Below are positions 36,591 to 47,849 of a stretch of DNA of 64,000 bases, one piece after another. Positions within the stretch are counted from its first letter, which is position 1. The number at the start of each line of letters is the position of its first letter. The notes beneath the pieces were generated by a model that worked only from the letters and a program-made list of their open reading frames with translations, did not search any database and had not been told where the DNA came from. The translations under genes were made by a program, and so were the position numbers. Source of the DNA: Armigeres subalbatus (taxonomy: Eukaryota; Arthropoda; Insecta; Diptera; Culicidae). The stretch covers positions 496,001 to 560,000 of the forward strand of contig NW_026943277.1 of NCBI RefSeq assembly GCF_024139115.2, given 5' to 3'.

Positions 36591-36844
36591 TGCCATATTA
36601 AAATTAGAAAAAAAATCTCAGTCATATTGATAATTTTCACATTTTAAAAAAGTGGTGATATTTTGTTGCCGGAAACATGAGGCAAAACGCCTTTAAGCCG
36701 GCAGTTTTTAGAAAACAGCGCATCACACGTCGGGGAATCATCATTCTGGTATGTATGGTGCGTGGAGACGCGTAGTACTTTGTAGGTTAGTTCCACTGTG
36801 CTTCCCAGAAATCAGAAAAAATATTTTAAGCTCTTTATAGTGGA

Positions 36845-37300
36845 ATGTATTCAACCGTCTAAGATGAGTTAAGCTTCTTCTTCTTCTTGGCATTACATCC
36901 CCACACTGGGACAGAGCCGCCTCGCAGCTTAGTTTTCATTAAGCACTTCCACAGTTATTAACTGCAAGGTTTCTAAGCCAGGTTACCATTTTGCATTCGT
37001 ATATCATGAGGCTAGCACGATGATACTTTTATGCCCAAGGAAGTCAAGACAATTTCCAATCCGAAAATTGTCTAGACCGGCACTGGAATCGAACCCAGCC
37101 ATCCTCAGCATGGTTCAGCTTTGTAGCCGCGCGTCTTACCGCACGGCTAAGGAGAGCCCCAAGATGAGTTAGGCACTCTCCATTTAATTCCACTACGTAC
37201 GTACGTAAGTACGAGACACTGAAAACAACCCCACAGTTTTGGTCGAAATACGTATCTGCAAAGATAACCTAACGTAGTGGAAATAAATGGAGAGTACTAA
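36845..37300. mobile_element. Fold-back element split by a SINE
   Basis: AGTGGAATGTATTCAACCGT with CTAAGATGAGTTA, then after the SINE CTCTCCATTTAATTCCACTA with CGTACGTACGTA, then TAACGTAGTGGAAATAAATG with GAGAG. CTCTCCATTTAATTCCACTA (from 37176) is complementary to TAGTGGAAATAAATGGAGAG (to 37295). It shares AGTGGAATGT and CCATTTAATTCCAC with the insertion at 56213-56345. Confidence 0.65.
36872..37160 (-). mobile_element. tRNA-derived SINE (Feilai-like, TTAGCCGTGCGG head) with 11-bp target duplication
   Basis: Read on the minus strand it starts GGGGCTCTCCTTAGCCGTGC with an A-box-like segment, has B-box GGTTCGATTCC, the body TAATAACTGTGGAAGTGCTT and a GAAGAAGAAGAAG tail. AAGATGAGTTA flanks it at 36861-36871 and 37161-37171. 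It has split an older fold-back element (36845-37300). Confidence 0.92.
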
Positions 37301-37852
37301 ACTGGTCTGTTAGATGTTAGATGTTTCGTCAAGATGTGGAAAATTTTGGTTTTTTCCTAGCCTACATAATTTTACATCTAGTTTTGGTAAGGCTATCTCA
37401 AACATGGTAAACATAAGTGAATACCCAAAAGTTGTTTTGCCCCGGGGGCGTTTTAGGGCCGCTTCCCCTATACGTCGTTTGGTTTACTTTAGATGTTTTT
37501 TGCTTGTTTATCGTGTTTAGGAGACTATTGGATTTTGTTAGAATCTAAATACTGGAACAACAGCTTCAGGGCCTCATCATTTGATGAATGATTATCATTT
37601 GTCAAATGATTTGCGAAACAGCATTTTTGAAAATTTTGATTTTCCGTTTTCGGGTTTGTCGCTCAAAAATCCCCTTCATACGAAATTCATTCGAGGTACC
37701 GATTGAACTCTTTGTGCAGAATCCCGGTTTTTATGGTTGAATCATGTTGATCACAAATGCTGTATGGGAAAACAGTAGAAGCATAAGTACTAGAACGCTA
37801 GTGGCGCTGTAGTCATTTAAATTATTTTGCCAAATTATGCTTCAATAAACTT

Positions 37853-38093
37853 CAATTCTCGGGTACTTATTCAAAAGGACGTATGTGATTTTGTAAACAA
37901 AGATTCAAACGTCGATTTGTCCGATCTGATGGCACTCCCACGCAAACCATTACCATAGACAGATAGGGGGAGGCTTCGGCTACCTGGTGGTGGTGTTGGT
38001 TTGCGTGGGAGTGCCATCAGATCGGACAAATCGACGTTTGAATCTTTGTTTACAAAATCACATACGTCCTTTTGAATAAGTACCCGAGAATTG
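37853..38093. repeat. Perfect palindrome: 97-bp arms, 47-bp loop
   Basis: Positions 37853-37949 and 37997-38093 are exact reverse complements by eye over all 97 bases (left arm begins CAATTCTCGGGTACTTATTC, and the right arm ends GAATAAGTACCCGAGAATTG). The spacer includes CATAGACAGATAGGGGGAGG and a TGG-rich run. The lack of any arm divergence implies a very recent event, gene conversion between arms, or an assembly artefact. Transcribed in the Syx1A intron it would make a long double-stranded hairpin. Confidence 0.95.
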
Positions 38094-38837
38094 GATGTTT
38101 GGTTTCATCACCAACATCGGTTTGACACTTGTAGTACCGGTATTTTGGCTGCCAGGTCAAAGTAATCTAAATGTTAGTTACGCGAACAGCAAATATGTAT
38201 ATACATATAAAAATACACTGCTTTTAACGCGTTTTTTTACGTGGGTTGCTTTTACGCGATTTTTTTCGCGGATTTTTTCAAAAGTTTTTTACTCAGTTTT
38301 TTTTAAAAGGTTAGGACACATGTAAAACCACAAAAAAAAACGATTTTAGTGAAGTCGTTTTTAAACGTTTTTAAGCGGTTTGGTTTTACGCGGAACGTAT
38401 CTCCCGCGTAAATCGCATAAATCGCGTATATTTTGAATCAACTGAGAAAACAGCGCTTCTAGCGTTCTAACAATTCTGCGCCTACTTTGTAAATGAATGA
38501 AACTGTAAAATGCACTGGAGATCTGGTCTCATTGTGTAAATAAGGCTTTGCACTACCAATCTGTGTTGCTTGGAGACCGAATTATCAATTTTCTTTTTTT
38601 TTTAATTTGGCGATGGCGACTCGAAACCAATAGAAATAAATATCATTTTCCTAGACATCATACAGATAAAACTTCTTGAAAATGATTTATCCGTTGATAT
38701 TTTGCTACGTTTTCAATAAAAAATGCCTCGTCGAGTATGTTTTTTACGTTTAATAATTTTTTGGTGGTGAATAATCCATTAATTTCCATGAAATCGTTAC
38801 TTCAATAAAGAAGTAACATACATTCAACTTTTGGGTT

Positions 38838-38898
38838 CGGAGACGAGCCAGCCTCGGGCTGAAAGTCTCTTTAATAAAGACAAAAAAAAAAAAAAAAA
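38838..38898 (+). mobile_element. Very short retroposon with poly-A tail and 12-bp target duplication
   Basis: A core of about 43 bp (38838-38880) starts CGGAGACGAGCCAGCCTCGG, can fold because GAGAC pairs with GTCTC and AGCC with GGCT, ends AATAAAGAC and runs into about 18 A. AACTTTTGGGTT occurs at 38826-38837 and 38899-38910 as a perfect target duplication. The poly-A and the duplication show that it was copied from RNA by a LINE machinery. No A- or B-box is visible. Confidence 0.85.
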
Positions 38899-39715
38899 AA
38901 CTTTTGGGTTATCGAAGTTGAAGTAAACCATGTGTCGAACTAGACTAGTTGAAATTTAATTAAGCGTTACATTACTTACCCTAATATAAAAATTGGGAAC
39001 CCTGAGATTTAAAAAACTGTTTTCAGAAAGAGAAATGAATCAAACAATAAAAAAATGATAACAATTAACTGTTCAAAAAATAACTTATATCGTGTACTAC
39101 ATGAACGATTCATGATAATTCGTGAAGAAATTAATAGCAATTCATTTTGCAAGAATATGTTTAAATACAATATGAATGCATACTAAAAACCTATAAAAAA
39201 CTTCCAGCAATATGAAATAAAAAAAATCCAAGCTTCGTCATTCTACGATTTGGTCTTATTCGTCGTCGCTGTACATTCCCTGTCTATCGATTACCCAAGC
39301 TCTTTCTCCGTTGCTACTGTTGTGTAAATAATGTTGTTTAAATGTATTGCTCCTTCGTGTGTAATAACTAAGTATAGAATCTGGAAGACACAAAACCCAC
39401 ATTTCTTGTTTGTTGATCTACTGTTGATTGCTAGAGTAATTCCCTCTCTCAAACCAAATGCTGTAGCAAAGTCGATACCCATCTAGATTTAATCAATGAG
39501 AGGTAAATCGCCGAAATCAGCACATCTCTCCGTCAATTACCGGCTCCGCACGCAAGGAAAACACGCCAAGGATCAACGATTGACGTTACCAACTAGGGAC
39601 CGAACTATTCAAATTCACGCCGAAATTATGACTCCCACCTCCCCTTTATCGAATACCGAATGTCACCCCTTTTCTCTACCGTTTGCCGTTCTTCTCTCTA
39701 TCTACCACTCAACAG

Positions 39716-39826
39716 GGTGAAATGATTGATCGTATAGAATATCATGTTGAACACGCAATGGATTATGTCCAAACAGCGACGCAAGACACAAAGAAAGCGC
39801 TTAAATATCAAAGCAAAGCCCGCCGG
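39716..39826 (+). CDS. Syx1A: Syntaxin-1A exon 7a (C-terminal half of SNARE motif)
   Basis: The exon has 111 bases and 37 codons, phase 0 at both ends. It begins [19 protein letters not shown] and ends [12 protein letters not shown], the second half of the SNARE helix and the basic juxtamembrane linker, almost unchanged from fly and vertebrate syntaxin-1. The acceptor is ACTCAACAG at 39707-39715; the donor is GTGAGT at 39827. It lies about 14 kb downstream of exon 6 and about 18.6 kb upstream of the only recognised membrane-anchor exon. It is the intact member of a pair with 41059-41168. Confidence 0.95.
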
Positions 39827-41058
39827 GTGAGTACATTTGACGACTTTTTAACTAATGTGTGTTTTTTTTTCTTTTTTTCTTTCCATTTTTATGTTCCGAA
39901 TTCGAATCCCGAATCATCCGCCGCCTGATCCATCCTGTCCCGTCCTGGTCGATGTGAAAACTATCCGTCGTTGTCCTTGATTTCCAAAATGTTTCCACGC
40001 TTTTCTCTAATCCACACTCATAACCACAAACATAACTGTTTTTTCACACTTTCGTGTGGTGTGTGGCTTTGGAATCTTTAAAAATCTAACTTATTATGTT
40101 TTTACGTTATTTCGTTACGGCTTATAAACATCTAAACCATATATAAATCAATGTATTTTATACTTAATCTGCATGTTTTGATTATCATCATATAAACTTT
40201 TTATTGTTTAATGACTGTTGCATGTACCATATTTGTAATAATGCATGTGTGCTTTTCAAAATACTTATATAAAAATAAAACTATTATATGATATCTATGT
40301 GTGTCTGTATGCGCGTGTATGTGCGACAATGTATGTATGTGCTCTGAATGCTAAATGGGTTAAACGTTTGTGTAATGTGACAAATCCGGTGCTCGGTGCA
40401 ACTAATCCGCGGGAAAATGGATATCACACTATAATTCACGTCTCATCAATTATGAATGGCCTTGATCTACTGTGTGCACCAACTGCACTATATATTTTTT
40501 CACTGGGATGTTTAATTACTCGTATATCGAATCGAATGCTGACTCTGTAACTGCAACTAACGATTTCCGGTATCGGCAAACCCAATTTGGCTAACACCGT
40601 TTTTTCGCGAATGCTGCTAAACTAACCGAAACAAAACCTTGTTGATACAACCAAAACCATAAAAATCGCCAAAACAACAACTGCTACAACTGTCTCTCTC
40701 TTTTTCCTACGGGTTCTTCCGAGTTTTCATTCCTCCGAACACGGTCACGTGGTCGCCGCTTCTTCCTCCGCCACAACCTCGGCCGGTGCCGGTGGCGTCT
40801 CTCGCTACTATAAATATCCTCCCTCTCCGGCAATGCCTCTCTCACGCTATAATCGTTTGAATCGATCCCATTCCCGTTCCCACGAAATCCTCCCCAATCC
40901 CAAATTCTCCCGGCGAACCGAACTCCCCAATCCGCCCATCGGAAACTGAATCTTCTCGCTGCGGCGCCGCGTTCTTCGCTGCCGACCGGAAAATCGCAAT
41001 CGACCACCGATCTGCGTGCCGTCGAATGTCATCCTGGACCATCGTCGTCGAACGAAAG
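39827..41058. other. Sequence between exons 7a and 7b
   Basis: After the exon 7a donor there is AT-rich sequence to about 40.55 kb. From about 40.68 to 41.06 kb the sequence turns C-rich (CTCTCTCTTTTTCCTACGGG, TCCTCCCTCTCCGGCAATGC) and reads more like unique, constrained DNA. Both open frames in it are compositionally simple and have no family match. It may hold splicing-regulatory sequence for exon 7b. Confidence 0.45.
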
Positions 41059-41168
41059 GGCGACCTGGTGGACCGAATTGAGTACCATGTTGAGCAAAGC
41101 GGAACTATGTGGCACAAGGTCAACAGGAACTGGTTCAGGCGAACAAGTACATGTCCAAAGCAAGAAAG
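41059..41168 (+). CDS. Syx1A: Alternative SNARE exon 7b of syntaxin-1A (one base short)
   Basis: This segment is a diverged duplicate of exon 7a. It starts [13 protein letters not shown] and, after a one-base shift near 41100, reads NYVAQGQQELVQANKYMSK and ARK to a GTATTT donor at 41169. Its 110 bases compare with 111 in exon 7a, so the two halves lie in different frames. Either one base is missing from this assembly or allele, or the exon is decaying. The acceptor (CGAAAG, 41053-41058) has a poor pyrimidine tract. If functional, it would be mutually exclusive with 7a and change the C-terminal half of the SNARE helix while keeping the zero-layer glutamine of exon 6. I am sure of the homology but not of its use. 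Confidence 0.7.
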
Positions 41169-41869
41169 GTATTTATGATGAGCGCACACTCCCGCGGTAC
41201 GCATCCTCTCGTGCGTATGAGTGCGGTTGTATATATGTGTGTAGGAAGGACAATAACAGCAACAGCGGCAACACCGAGAATAGCGCTGCTGGCTTTTCCT
41301 CGGTGGGTGCCCGCTCGGAGGGTGGAGATATCGCTGCTGCTGTTGTCGTTGATTGTAGTTAACCTCAGAAACTAACTTATTACTGATCGATTGACGTTAA
41401 CTCGGCTAATGATGTTTTGTATCGTTGTTCGCGGCTCGGATCTGGTGAAGGGTCTTCTGAATATGTTTTTCTCCTTTCTAGTTGTTTACAGCATTAGAGG
41501 ATATAATAATAGCTCGCAAATAGTAGTGGGTGAAAACCCTGTAACGAAGAGGTTATTCCATATTTGTTCAATGGAGTTCGCTGGAGGCTCTTTTGAACTT
41601 AAATTGCTTTAATTGTTATGCATCAAAATGTGTCGTAATTGATAATGAATTACCTTTTCTAAGCAACTACATATGTCAAACGTATTTATCAATTGTGAGG
41701 TAAAAAGTCGTAGAACTGCTCCCATTTTTATCTTAACGTATATTCATCTAGTGGCGAAAGAATCCCTCTTGTCTTTCTACCTAACATGCGTGTTCACTGC
41801 CGAAAAAATTACAAAAATAAGAAACAAATCTAATTTCTTTTCATTGATTTGTTTTTGATGGGATGAACA

Positions 41870-42350
41870 TAAGATTTATGAGATGAAGCTTTATGTATTC
41901 TCGAAGACATTTCGCAGGAAAATCATTTGAATTTTGAAGAGTATGATTATTTTCTGAATTTCCTCTGGACATTTCTATGCATTTCCTCGAGTAATTTTTC
42001 TGAATATGTTCGTGACATTCTTCTAAATTTCCTTTAAGAGTTCTATCTCAAGAATATTCTTCTAAATATCTTGAGAAATTCTTCTGATTTTTTTTTCTAA
42101 AAATTCTTCAAAATTTGTTCGGAAAATTTTCATGAGTTTCTTCGATAACCTATTCTCAATTTCTTCGTGAAATTCTTCAGAAAGCACTTTGGAAATTATT
42201 CGGAATTATTTTGAGCTTACATGTGGAATTCTTCTCAATTGCTTGGGAAACTAATTTCCACGGTGAATGGTTATTTAAATTTCTTCGAGTCATTTATTTT
42301 TTGAATTTTCTCATGAAACTCTTTTTAGTTTCCCTGAAAACTTCTTCAGG
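41870..42350. repeat. Degenerate TTCTTCTGAATTTC-type array (24-bp family, minus orientation)
   Basis: Words such as AATTTCCTC, GACATTCTTCTAAATTTCCT, GAAATTCTTC and TTTCTTCGTGAAATTCTTCA recur at about 24-bp intervals. They are the reverse-complement form of the GAAGAATTTC-type words at 30.1-30.5 kb, and so probably an old copy of the family at 53.0-55.5 kb. Confidence 0.55.
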
Positions 42351-42507
42351 AATTCGAAAAAAAAAACTCTGAATTAGGGTCCATTTCCACTACGCAAAGA
42401 GGTTTTTGACAAGCCTGCCCAATAAAGAATACATAATCTGTGTACAAAAAAATGTGATTTGGAAAAAAATAAACATAGGTACTAATATTGTTATAATTTT
42501 TATATGA

Positions 42508-42780
42508 AACTAGTTGACCCGGCAGTCGTTGTCCTGCATAGTAGGCGAAAATGCGCATTGGGAACTGCCCATGCAAAACTCCCATATGAATCCTTATTTT
42601 AGTGTTTCACGATTTACACAACTTTACTAATAATTTTTGACTGAGGAAATATCATATAAACCCATCGGAAAGTATAACAAATGTAACTGTTGAGGGAATG
42701 AAGAAAATCCATCCAGCCGTTTTCGAGTTATGCGTGCGTATACGAACACAGACCATTTCATTTTTATTATATAGAAGATA
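42508..42780 (+). mobile_element. Retroposon-like fragment (TTGACCCGGCAG head, TATATAGA tail)
   Basis: ACTAGTTGACCCGGCAGTCG with TTGTCCTGCATAG begins the segment. ATCCATCCAGCCGTTTTCGA with GTTATGCGTGCGTATACG and CCATTTCATTTTTATTATAT with AGAAGATAGATAGAT ends it. From general knowledge this combination of head and AGAT-repeat tail is widespread in insect genomes as a short non-LTR-type element; the exact family was not determined. Confidence 0.5.
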
Positions 42781-43340
42781 GATAGATTAAACTGAGAAAA
42801 TATATATTTTTATCGAATTATCTAATAATGCCAGACGTTGTTTTAAGCAACAACCATTGATATAATTGAGTTAAAATTTTGATATCATCACCAGAAAATG
42901 TTATTATGGAGGCGTGGTCTTAATTCGAAACTAAGTGCCGCAACGATGCTTTGGCTTGCAAACTCGTTAGATATTGTTATCGAAATGTGAAAAATCGTAG
43001 TATTGATATTTCTAACAGACAAGAAGGTAAACATTACCTGTCTAGATGAGCATTGACAACTTCAAATAATAAACATTCAATAAAATATTCATTTAGAACA
43101 TACTGCATATTGATTATTATCATAAATGAATAATGAAAATGATCAAACTGACATTAGTTAACCCCCCGAAAGCCACAGAACGGGTTCCAGAATTGTATAA
43201 AACTTCAAGCTAATCTAATTCCTTTAATGATACATTTAATCTTAAAGATTCATTTCGGAATGAACATGATCATCTGGCAAAAACTGAACAGCGCAAGGTG
43301 TTAGTCATTTGTATAGCTTTCGTCAAAATCTAATAAGACA

Positions 43341-43870
43341 TCTTACAAAGGAAAGAAAGGCTTCCGAACCACTTGAAAGGAAGTTTCTGAGCCCCATGAA
43401 AGGAGACTTACGAACCTTTTAAAATTAGGCTTCCATGCTTCTTAAAAGGAGCCTTTCTGATCTTTTAAAAAGAGCTTTCGGGGCCTTTTAAAAGAAGGGA
43501 GGGAAGAAAAAAGATAGAAAGTATAGAGGAAAAAAGTATTAAAGAAAGCATCCGGGCCTTTTGGAAGAAGGTTTCCGAGTTTCTTGAAAAGAGGATTCCG
43601 GGCTTCTTGAAAGTTGGCTTTCAAGCGTGTTGAAAGTAGACTTCCGAGTTGGTTAAAATGAGAATTTCGAGCCTCTTGAAAGGAGTCTTCCGAGCCTCTC
43701 GAAAAGAGACTTTCGAGCCTAAAAGGCTCTAAAAGAGAGAAAGTTTAAAGAAAAGAATGCTTTCAGACAGCTCGGAAGAAAGTTTCTGAACCTCTTAAAA
43801 GGAGGGTTCCGAACCTCTTGAAAGGAGTCCTCCGAGCTTCTTAGTAGGAGGCTTTCGATTATCCTAGAGA
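43341..43870. repeat. Diverged array of the 23-bp GGAGGCTTCCGAGCC unit
   Basis: GAAAGGAGACTTACGAACC, AAAGGAGTCTTCCGAGCCTC, AAAAGAGACTTTCGAGCC and similar units recur about every 23 bp from 43355 to 43850, with a purine-rich interruption at 43490-43545. Copies are much more diverged than those at 46.4-47.5 kb, so this is an older locus of the same family. Confidence 0.75.
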
Positions 43871-45265
43871 TATGCTTCAAATCCTTTTGCAATTGAATGA
43901 AAGAAACAAATTTTAACTCTCGTTTCTTCTAGCTTCTATATCTTACTTACGATGAATGATTTGTTATCACCCGACCAGATTTGGTAGCACAGTTCCCGTA
44001 ACACGGTAGATCACTTTGACGTAGTGTGTTGCGGTGTAAGATCTACCAAACAGAGCCCTAGCCTAATCCATTTTTCTAGCTGGGGCAATAAGTTGTGGTA
44101 ATTAAGGATTCATCGTATTTAGTCCTCGCTACCAACAGCAGTCTCAGAAATAAAACGTAATTAATGTTACCTTGCAGACAGTTGAAAGACTCGAATTCCT
44201 CTTGTTTGAGGCTAAACTGGATGCAGCGGAAACAACTTTTCAAGCAATTAGTTAAAAAACCTCGGTACCCGGTCCTAGGCTGAACTGGCTGCTGGAAAAA
44301 TCGAGTTAGGGGTTTAAATACGTACTAACTCTTCTTGAACTGGTGAACAATGGTAGTGAGAGGAACACATGGAAGTTCTTATTACTGAACAAATTCTCTT
44401 GCTTGAAATGGTCTTGTAGACAGAGCTAAATCCCGGGTTTTCATTGTTTCACTGGTGATATTCTAGAAGCAAGACAAGGATGTGGCTAGGGCTCCGATGC
44501 ATGGCCAAAAACAGTATTACTGTTCTGTTTTCTCAAGAAAGGATTGATTTACCGATATTGCAACCGATACTGCATTGCTTCTCAATAGCACTGGAGTAAT
44601 TCGACATGCACTTAAACACTAAGGGTACGGGTAACGCTACAATAGATCTAATAATTGGTCGCAGTGGCACACCCGGACAGGAAAAAAAACCGAAACAAAA
44701 TAATCTATTGTATCGATATTAATCTTCATCTCGAAACTAAAGCACTATTTTCTAAACTTTCAAACCTGTATTGAATCCAATTTTCGTTTGTTTATGCTCT
44801 CCCGGATGACACTATTTCCCTTTCCTTTTCCTATTTCTTCGAGTATCAATATACTGCTTGTTCATGTTCGCTCCACAATGGATGCGACATGACGCGGACC
44901 AGTGTTGTCCCAACATTCCCCGACCTGTAACTCTGCCCGTCCCGGCTCAGGGTTACTTTCCATTGTGCCCAACTGAGGAAGTTCCGCTACTTGCTTTCTG
45001 ATACTCCCATTTTTCCATGTCTGGCCCCATTGATTTCTTTCATATTTTGAACCATATTCTTATCTAGCAATGCGTTTATGTTCCGCCGTAATTCAGCTCT
45101 AGTACGAAGATCGATTAGTTCAACAATGTCATAATTCTCACGAACTTTTTGTTTTGATAATTCAGCACGCTTTAGTCACAGAGAAACAGACGACTCACTC
45201 AGAACACAATGCAATCCTGGTTCGCAAGTCGTTTTATGTTTCCTGTCCACGTGACAATTGGCGGC
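43871..45265. other. Intron sequence, possibly the outer end of the BEL element
   Basis: No independent gene is seen. From about 45.27 down to about 45.0 kb the minus strand may continue the pol region of the dead BEL/Pao element, but motifs become too weak to call. The rest is AT-rich. Confidence 0.4.
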
Positions 45266-46172
45266 TCAGGAGTTCCTTCGGCTTTCAGTCGTTCGGTCCA
45301 CTAGAGTAGCGGATGACAGAAAGGCGATCGTATCAAGCTGTCGTTTACCAAAATGAAGCGTTACATGCATCATTCGAAATATGACGGAACAGTTCGATTT
45401 TGCCCTTTGCAACTGTACCGATTCTTCTACTCGATGCAAGAGAGGATGGTGGTTTCCATTACATCTCTGCACCATACACCGGATCATCGAATAGCAGCGT
45501 CCACCACCATGTTTATTCAGGCAGACTTCACAGAACTGCTGCCTTCTGATCGCTTTAGACCGCTCTACGTTGATTGTTCATGTCTTTGAATTTTGAGCAA
45601 GCCCGGATCAGATGATCTGAACTTTTGCAAATCCAGCATGACCAGACGACTTCTCCACCACTTGAGTCTTCACCACACGAGTCTTCACTTTGCTCGTGAG
45701 CTGAATCATGTACATGCAAAATCTCCTTTCTGGGGTTTTCTATTCCAGCACGCGATCTCTCGTTTATCGACAGTAAAGAAAAATCCGCAACTTTGGACAC
45801 GTCAGCGACAATGTCTGTTGCGAAGTTCGTGAACATCCTCAATGGGCTGCCCACTTTCCCACGCTTATACCGGACCTAATCCAGTTTGTAACTCGGCGGA
45901 AGCTTATCGACTAACTCCTGTACCAGCATCGGATTTTTGAGGTGATCTCCTAATCGTCCAGCTTCCAGATGATCACACAACTGTTATTCCGAAGTTGATG
46001 AAAGTTTCCAGTCCGTTAGCTTTCGGAGGGGAGTATTCCTAACCTTCACCATCAATGTCTTCAGAAGTTTCTCCGGCCTGCCAAATAGGTTTCAAAGATC
46101 GCAAATCATATCTGGAACCAAATCCGGCTTCAACTGCTTCAAGCGCATTTCCTTGAAGATAATTCTGTAGAC
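45266..46172 (-). pseudogene. BEL/Pao-type gag end and protease remnant
   Basis: This continues the previous fragment on the minus strand: NYLQGNALEAVEAG, later a CCHC zinc knuckle CWICKSSDHLIRACSKFK (C-x2-C-x4-H-x4-C, near 45640-45690), then about 45.45-45.3 kb SVIFRMMHVTLHFGKRQLDT with IAFLSSATLVD, which lines up with the retropepsin region of BEL pol (normally DTFAFLDxGSS). The catalytic Asp is replaced by Ser. The reading frame changes several times. No LTR was recognised. Confidence 0.75.
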
Positions 46173-46364
46173 CAGCGGTTCTCAACCTTTTTCGTGAGGG
46201 GTACCCCTTCGCACCTTTGCATAAATTGAGGTACCCCCTGTTCATTTTTTTGCTGTTAAATGAAAATAAGTGTGACTCATAAGGTATATGAAAAAAAAAC
46301 AACTAAAAATTAACGGGCTATATGACTCTACATAAAGTTGGCTGAAATTTTCATTATTCCGAGC

Positions 46365-47500
46365 TCTTGGAGAAAAGCTTCCGAGTCACTTGGATTTCGA
46401 GGCTTCCGGGCCACTTGAAAGGAGGATTCCGGGCTTCTAGAAAGGAGGCCTCCGGGCCTCTTGAAAGCAGGATTCCGGGCCTCTTGAGAGGAGGCTTCCG
46501 AGCCTCTTGAAAAGAGGCTTCCGGGCCTCTTGAAAGGAGGCTTCCGGGCCTCTTGAAAGGAGGCTTCCGGGCCTCTTGAAAGGAGGCTTTCGGGCCTCTT
46601 GAAAGGAGGCTTGCGGGCCTCTTGAAAGGAGGCTTTCGGGCCTCTTGAAAGGAGGCTTTCGGGCCTCTTGAAAGGAGGCTTCCGGGCCTCTTGAAAGGAG
46701 GCTTCCGGGCCTCTTGAAAGGAGGCTTCCGGGCCTCTTGAAAGGAGGCTTCCGGGCCTCTTGAAAGGAGGCTGCTGGGCCTCTTGAAAGGAGGCTGCTGG
46801 GCCTCTTGAAAGGAGGCTTTCGGGCATCTTGAAAGGAGGCTTCCGGGCCTCTTGAAAGGAGGCTTCCGGGCCTCTTGAAAGGAGGCTGCTGGGCCTCTTG
46901 AAAGGAGGCTGCTGGGCCTCTTGAAAGGAGGCTTTCGGGCCTCTTGAAAGGAGGCTTTCGGGCCTCTTGAAAGGATGGTTTCGGGCCTCTTGAAAGCAGG
47001 CTTTCGGGCCTCTTGAAAGGAGGCTTCCGGGCCTCTTGAAAGGAGGCTTCCGGGCCTCTTGAAAGGAGGCTTCCGGGCCTCTTGAGAGGAGGCTTCCGGG
47101 CCTCTTGAAAGGAGGCTTCTGGGCCTCTTGAAAGGAGGCTTCCGGGCCTCTTGAAAGGAGGCTTCCGGGCCTCTTGAAAGGAGGCTTCCGGGCCTCTTGA
47201 AAGGAGGCTTCCGGGCCTCTTGAAAGGAGGCTTCCGGGCCTCTTGAAAGGAGGCTTCCGGGCCTCTTGAAAGGAGGCTTCCGGGCCTCTAGAAAGGAGGC
47301 TTCCGGGCCTCTTGAAAGGAGGCTTCCGGGCCTCTTGAAAGGAGGCTTCCGGGCCTCTTGAAAGAGGCTTCCAAAGATTTCCGGGCCTCTTGAAAGGAGG
47401 CTTCCGGGCCTGTTGAAATGAGGCTTTCGGGCCTCTTGAAAGGAGGCTTCCGGGCCTTTTGAAAGGAGGCTTTCGGGCCTCTTGAAAGGGGTCCTTCGGG
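46365..47500. repeat. 23-bp minisatellite, about 48 units
   Basis: The unit GAAAGGAGGCTTCCGGGCCT with CTT is repeated head to tail with point variants (TTTCGGG, GCTGCTGGG, GAGAGG). Since 23 is not a multiple of three, three units (69 bp) make a 23-residue protein period and each frame cycles through the other two; the unit contains no stop on the minus strand, producing a 387-codon open frame. This is a repeat artefact, not a gene. Confidence 0.97.
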
Positions 47501-47849
47501 CTGATGGAAAGGAGGCTTTCGAGCAGCGTAGAAGGATGGTTCCAATCCTCTTACAACGAAGCAACTGAGCTTTGCGGAAAAAAGCTTTCATGTCTCTCAA
47601 ATGGAAGCTTCCAAACGTGTAGACTCTTAAATTTAGTTCAGAAGCAAATCTTCATCTGCATAGCATATTAAGCATAGCAGAAAATATAATTCAACATTTT
47701 GCTTCGATCAGGTAGATGGTATAGAAGATTTTAAAAATTGGTTCATTCGTCGTTCTGTTCTTTTGATTTTTTATCCACTGCCCCTAATTCACCGTGCTGG
47801 TTGTGAAGGGAATGACTCAATAATATTTGAGTTACTGATCGCCATGCAT

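Noticed and set aside
41169..41362. Coding extension of exon 7b (read-through open frame to 41362)
   Set aside because: It has no syntaxin resemblance and is low-complexity Ser/Asn/Gly; it is better explained as intron after the GTATTT donor.
46437..47600. 387-codon open frame on the minus strand with 23-residue repeats
   Set aside because: It is produced by a stop-free 23-bp minisatellite; all three frames give permutations of the same peptide and there is no sign of selection, splice sites or a known domain.
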